DNA of 64,000 bases. It comes from Apium graveolens (lineage: Eukaryota > Streptophyta > Magnoliopsida > Apiales > Apiaceae). Location: contig NW_027420805.1 of assembly GCF_009905375.1 (NCBI RefSeq), positions 1 to 64,000 on the forward strand, read 5' to 3'. The notes under the pieces are model-generated. The model worked only from the letters and a program-made list of their open reading frames with translations. It was not told the origin of the DNA and ran no database searches. Shown here piece by piece: positions 59,701-64,000 of this stretch. Every line of letters starts with the position of its first letter. Position 1 is the stretch's first letter. A program made the position numbers and the translations under genes.

Positions 59701-62414
59701 CTGAAAGCATGCATCAGAAAAACCAAATATTTCCATCCCCGGATATCAGAAAAAAGTAATACAGAGTTTAGGTACACGTAAATCAAGTTTATGCATTATT
59801 ATCACTCAAGAAAGAGTCCATAACAAGACTATCACGGAATTAAGCAGATGAAACTTACACTAAATAAATCAAAACAGTCACTTAAATTTTCAATTGAATA
59901 ATCATGAAATTAGCTTTCCTTTTAACTTTATGCAGCGATTTGAATCGGTGAATGCTGATAAGTCCGTTGTGCTTCCTTTGGGTGTGAACCTTGAAGGAGT
60001 ATTACTTTTATCCCTACATTAAAAAATAACAAAAGGCAAAATAATCTTGCTAACACTAGTTGATAAAAGTGGTGTGTGAAGCAAGTTGTATGCATTTTTT
60101 TACTGATGGATGTAGGATTATATATTGGTTATCCTTCTGTCTATTCTCTAGCCTTTCTCTTGATTTCCAGCTTTAAAGTTCCTTCCTGTTGCAAATTAAG
60201 TTGGCATATTTCATTTATTCTGAACTTTTAAGGGAACCTGTCCTGCCGGTACAACAATTAGAATCTAAAATTCCCAGGTACAGTTTAGTGAAGATGTCTA
60301 AAACCATGATGGTGAAATTGGACCACAAGATTGTGTATCATCTCTGGTTTCATACTAAAATAGATTTATACTAACACTTATTTGGCCCATTTAAAAATCA
60401 CTAACGCAACAAAAAAACCATAATTATTTAGTATAGAATTAGAAGAAACAAGAACATGATAGGATAAAATAATTCAGTGACTGTAAATATTTTTGGACTT
60501 GTAGCCCACACCAAAATAGCCTGAATAAATAGTAATGCTTAAACATTGTTCATATAGAACAAGAGAAAACATACTCGGCAATTAAAAAGGAATCTGGCTT
60601 TAAATAAGATTATACATGAAGATCTAAAATCCCAACAACTTATTACATCTATAAATCACCTTCTCCAAAAAGCAAAACAGCCTTTTTCAATGTAAGTGTC
60701 CTCACAATTGAAACAAGAAAATCATCACATAGGTCATAGCCTTTATCTTCGAAAGCTTAATTGCTGAGTGAAGTGAAGCCATATAACAACAAATTTAGGG
60801 TTTCGAATAAGGAACTTCAAATAAAATTTAATTTAATAAAAACATTTAGGGTTTCCAATTAAAAAAAACCCCAATTTTACAAATTAGGGTTTCGAATTCA
60901 AAAACCATCAATTTATAAAACTCGTTTTCAAGTAGTGAAGATCAGTTCGATTCGAGTACATAGATAACTTACCAAAGTACAGTGCTTAACAGAGAGATCG
61001 TGAGTGGAGAGATTGTGACCAGTTGAGAGAGATGTGAGAGGAGGTGAGATGGTGAGCGGAGTTTACAGAGATTGTGAGTGGAGAGAGACGTTTGAGAGAG
61101 AGGGGTTCGAGAGAGAGTGAGCAGAGAGAGAGATTTTGTTTTTAGTTTTTAATTTTAGTTTTTAGCTTTTTGTTTTTCGATTTTAATTATCTGAAGTGAG
61201 GAATGGGGGAACAAAAAATTGGTTAAGGGGGGAAATTTTGGGAGGGGAAAATTTTGGAAGGAGGGGATTTTGACTAAGGGGGGAAAATGAAGGTGAGCGA
61301 GAATTTTTATTTTTTGTTTGTAAAGTTTAGACATTGGTTTAATTATAACCGATGTCTTTAAATAACAAAGACATCAGAAAAACACGGGGTGATGTCATTA
61401 AAACTTTTAACATCAGTGGCACCGTCCAACCGATGTCTAATGTGTGATGTCTATTGACATTTTTGTTGTAGTGATAGATTATGTGGGCTTGTGATCTAAA
61501 CTCTGGGAACAGGATGCTAAAGCCCTTCCCTACAATTATTTACTTTCTTTTACATCCAAGAAAGGCCCTTATGAAAAGCAAACCCCCTTTAGTAGTAGCA
61601 AAGGAATTCATCATTTCAATCCTTCTTGCTCTTTAGCTTCTTATCGGACGGTACTATTGCTCTTCCAGGCTTGTTGACCATGACCTGCATCATAATTAAG
61701 ATGCAATTTGTGTTAGATCATTAGTAACCTACAATTTTTCCACTCTGCCACCTTACACACCATCTTTCTTTACATCTTAATTATCTTCCTAGCAGTACAC
61801 AATAACTTAACATGAACATATCCACTTAACACATTATGTGGGACCTAAATGTGTGACGAATTTTTATAAGCCTATACCAGAGAATCTTTGTTTAAACTTG
61901 CTTTCCTTAATTCTGGAAGTTCTATGTGCCATAAGTGGACAGTACTACTTCTTTTGCAATATATCGCAACAGTGCAGTCCACGTTTCCCTTTATTATTAA
62001 CTATACTGCGAATAGGCCTTCCAATGGATTATGTTCTGATCGAATCACCCAAAATATGCGTCAAAATCCATTTAATTTTTAAGAATGATTCAACTGTCAT
62101 AATTTGAGAAGAGCCATCCTATCCACTTCATTCAAATCAAATATCAAATTCGTATAGATTTTTAGTATGCGGAAAAATTAAGAAGGCACCAACGATTAAA
62201 GATCACTTAGATAAACCCAACTTATTAAAATGCTTCAACATTCGAGACTAACACCCACTATCACAATTATATACATTAATTATTTAAACTAAATTTAAGG
62301 GTGTGTGATTGTTGACGATATCAATACTTTTTGAATACTATATGAGTGTATTTCTAATTAGTGTAAAAATTTGTGAAAACTGAAAGTTTTGGTTAGTCGT
62401 GCAAATTATGTGTT

Positions 62415-62550
62415 GTCTGTTGTACTTCTGAAGTCTTTTCACCAAACTCTATAGATAAGATTTGAACGCAAATTTCTTTAGCTTCTAGTGGATGGATGTA
62501 GCAGATTCTTCAACACATGCTTCATTACATATTGAGCTCAATATATTAAT
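62415..62550 (-). pseudogene. Shortened older F-box-like fragment (duplicate of 12590-12725)
   Basis: Same 7-bp-repeat-mediated deletion form as in unit 2. Confidence 0.65.
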
Positions 62551-64000
62551 GATTTAGCTCGCCACTGTACAATACCAAAACTTTCACTTGGGTTACCAGC
62601 CCAAAAAAGTTTTCAGTCAAACACCTTAACAATAAAAATATTTTAAATATGTTACTCCCGTTAGTCCCCTTAAAATGGATAACAAAAAAGTGACGTGCAA
62701 CTGATAAGGCATCAAGTTTAATAACGAATTTATCACTGATCAACTCTGTATCATTTCCGGTAAGGTTACCGACTAATTTCTTTAAAAAACAAAATATTTT
62801 TTTCTCTTGAAAAAAAGAAACTCAAATAACTTTTTCGAAAATTTAAATTGATTGAATAACATATATTTAATAATAGTTTTTTTCAACATCGATAATTGTA
62901 TCTGACGAATAAATTTTTTAAATGTTTATTTTTTATGAATAGTTACACTTTTACTTAAAAATTATATATTTTTATTTTTACTAATAATTTTTTTAAATTT
63001 TTGAAAAGGTGTGTACGCCAATTCAAGAAATATACAAAAATCCAAAGGATAGTTCATGATACTATAGGTTGTTGAAGGCCCCGCACACCAACTTAGGGAC
63101 TCGAGGGTTAACAAAGACATATCATTACGAGAATCATACAAAAAGCCAAGGTCCCAACTTGACAATAAAGAGGGCAATCGATTTCAAAATGATATTACTA
63201 TACTCATACTTTTAAAATCTTAGAAAAATATATACCCTATATCGGGTTCTCCCATACTATCATACTTGCACTCGTATATGTATTGTGAGTATTATAGTGC
63301 TCAATATTATATACTTTTCAAACATTAATCGGTTTTCAACGATCGAGGAAATTTGAAAGCTCGAAGAATTATTAGTTCTCCACTCCAGCAAGCTACACCA
63401 AAGAACCGGGTTAGTTGTCATACCACATTTTGGAATGGCTTAATATCTCCAAATTTTTAACATTAAGTAATTATTAACTCTGATTAAAAATTTTGTGAAT
63501 ACTTGTGAATACAATATCAGTGTACTTGAAGAAATAATGTCTTTGTCTAGCATTTGATTAAGGTAAAAAAGGTTTAGCTTATATAGTATGATAATTATAA
63601 GATGATTTATTATAGTATTTTGATCAAAATCCATTTAATTCTTCAAAAGGGATCAAGTGTGCCAGATTTTTTGAAAATCGATCATATCCACTTCAATCGA
63701 ATCAAAATATTTATTTTTAGTATGAGAAAAAAATTAAAAAGGCACCAATCATTGAAGATCACTTGGAAAAAACTTACAAAACGCTTCAATATTCGAAACT
63801 AACACCTAGTGCTAAAGTCATATACATTAACTATTAAAACTATTAAAACTCTTAAGAGTATATGATTATTGACCAATGTTAATAAATTTTTGAATCATAT
63901 ACAATATCAGTATATTTGTAGAATTAATGTCTTTATCTCGCACGATGACAAATATGAAAAAAGGTTTCGAATATATAATACCCGTGCACTCATATTTAAT

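Larger units (their letters stand above)
57135..61473. mobile_element. Pack-CACTA element A, second full copy
   Basis: A 4,339-bp counterpart of 7311-11646 with the same terminal repeats and the same ATA target copies (57132-57134 and 61474-61476). Because the insertion site and flanks are also the same, it came with the large duplication and not from a second transposition. Confidence 0.9.
49815..64000. repeat. Second copy of the 1-14180 segment
   Basis: From 49823 on, the sequence matches position 1 onward to 14180 at a nearly constant offset (49822 at the start, 49820 at the end), in the same orientation. It includes units 1 and 2, the CACTA A element and all gene remnants. Differences are mostly single-base insertions or deletions in either copy (for example TTAAGCTATAAATG against TTTTAAGCTATAAAATG). 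This holds array units equivalent to 1 (49823-55553) and 2 (55554 to the end). Confidence 0.95.

Overview
This window is AT-rich nuclear DNA from a flowering plant, most likely a eudicot. No family can be named from the sequence alone. The evidence is GT-AG introns, CACTA (En/Spm-type) DNA transposons, an LTR retrotransposon remnant, and fragments of typical plant genes: class XI myosin, NAC-alpha, a PDR-type ABCG transporter and mTERF. There are no rRNA or tRNA genes, CRISPR arrays or bacterial features. Nearly everything is repeated sequence or decayed genes.

Layout. Positions 1-33640 are a head-to-tail array of a unit of about 5.8 kb, starting at 1, 5729, 14409, 20268, 26108 and 32127. Each unit carries on the minus strand a small gene resembling the plant At2g35280/At1g67623-type F-box proteins, plus an older, diverged second copy of that gene's 3' end. 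Only the copy at 26764-27486 is open over the whole length. The copy at 15095-15802 lacks just the last residues, and all others are broken by stops, frameshifts, deletions or insertions. Units 1, 3, 4 and 5 share a MITE of about 400 bp. Unit 2 holds a 4.3-kb CACTA element (7311-11646). Units 5 and 6 are internally shuffled.

Positions 33641-42272 are a second CACTA family, 8.6 kb long and missing its left end. It carries a decayed minus-strand En/Spm-type gene (Transposase_24-like region, an associated domain, and an Ulp1/C48 protease-like region). Its right end lies inside another F-box-like copy (42273-42803). Positions 42870-45790 are a non-array insert: part of an LTR retrotransposon (LTR, primer-binding site, gag start), unassigned DNA, and an mTERF fragment. 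Positions 45790-48149 are an older array unit without the MITE. Positions 48150-49814 are a further partial copy of unit 2, including 0.8 kb of the CACTA element. From 49815 to the end the sequence repeats 1-14180 almost base for base.

The most notable object is the 4.3-kb CACTA element (7311-11646, repeated at 57135-61473). It encodes no recognisable transposase, but carries pieces of at least three host genes, all on the minus strand and with splice sites in place: two ABCG/PDR exons, a NAC-alpha exon, and an exon that starts as NAC-alpha and continues as myosin XI motor sequence. A CT-rich, telo-box-bearing region lies upstream. This is a Pack-CACTA candidate that may make a chimeric transcript.

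The two 14-kb copies differ mainly by single-base indels. Either there was a very recent duplication of about 49.8 kb, or the assembly duplicated a locus and polished it poorly. Single-base frameshifts in this window should be read with that in mind.
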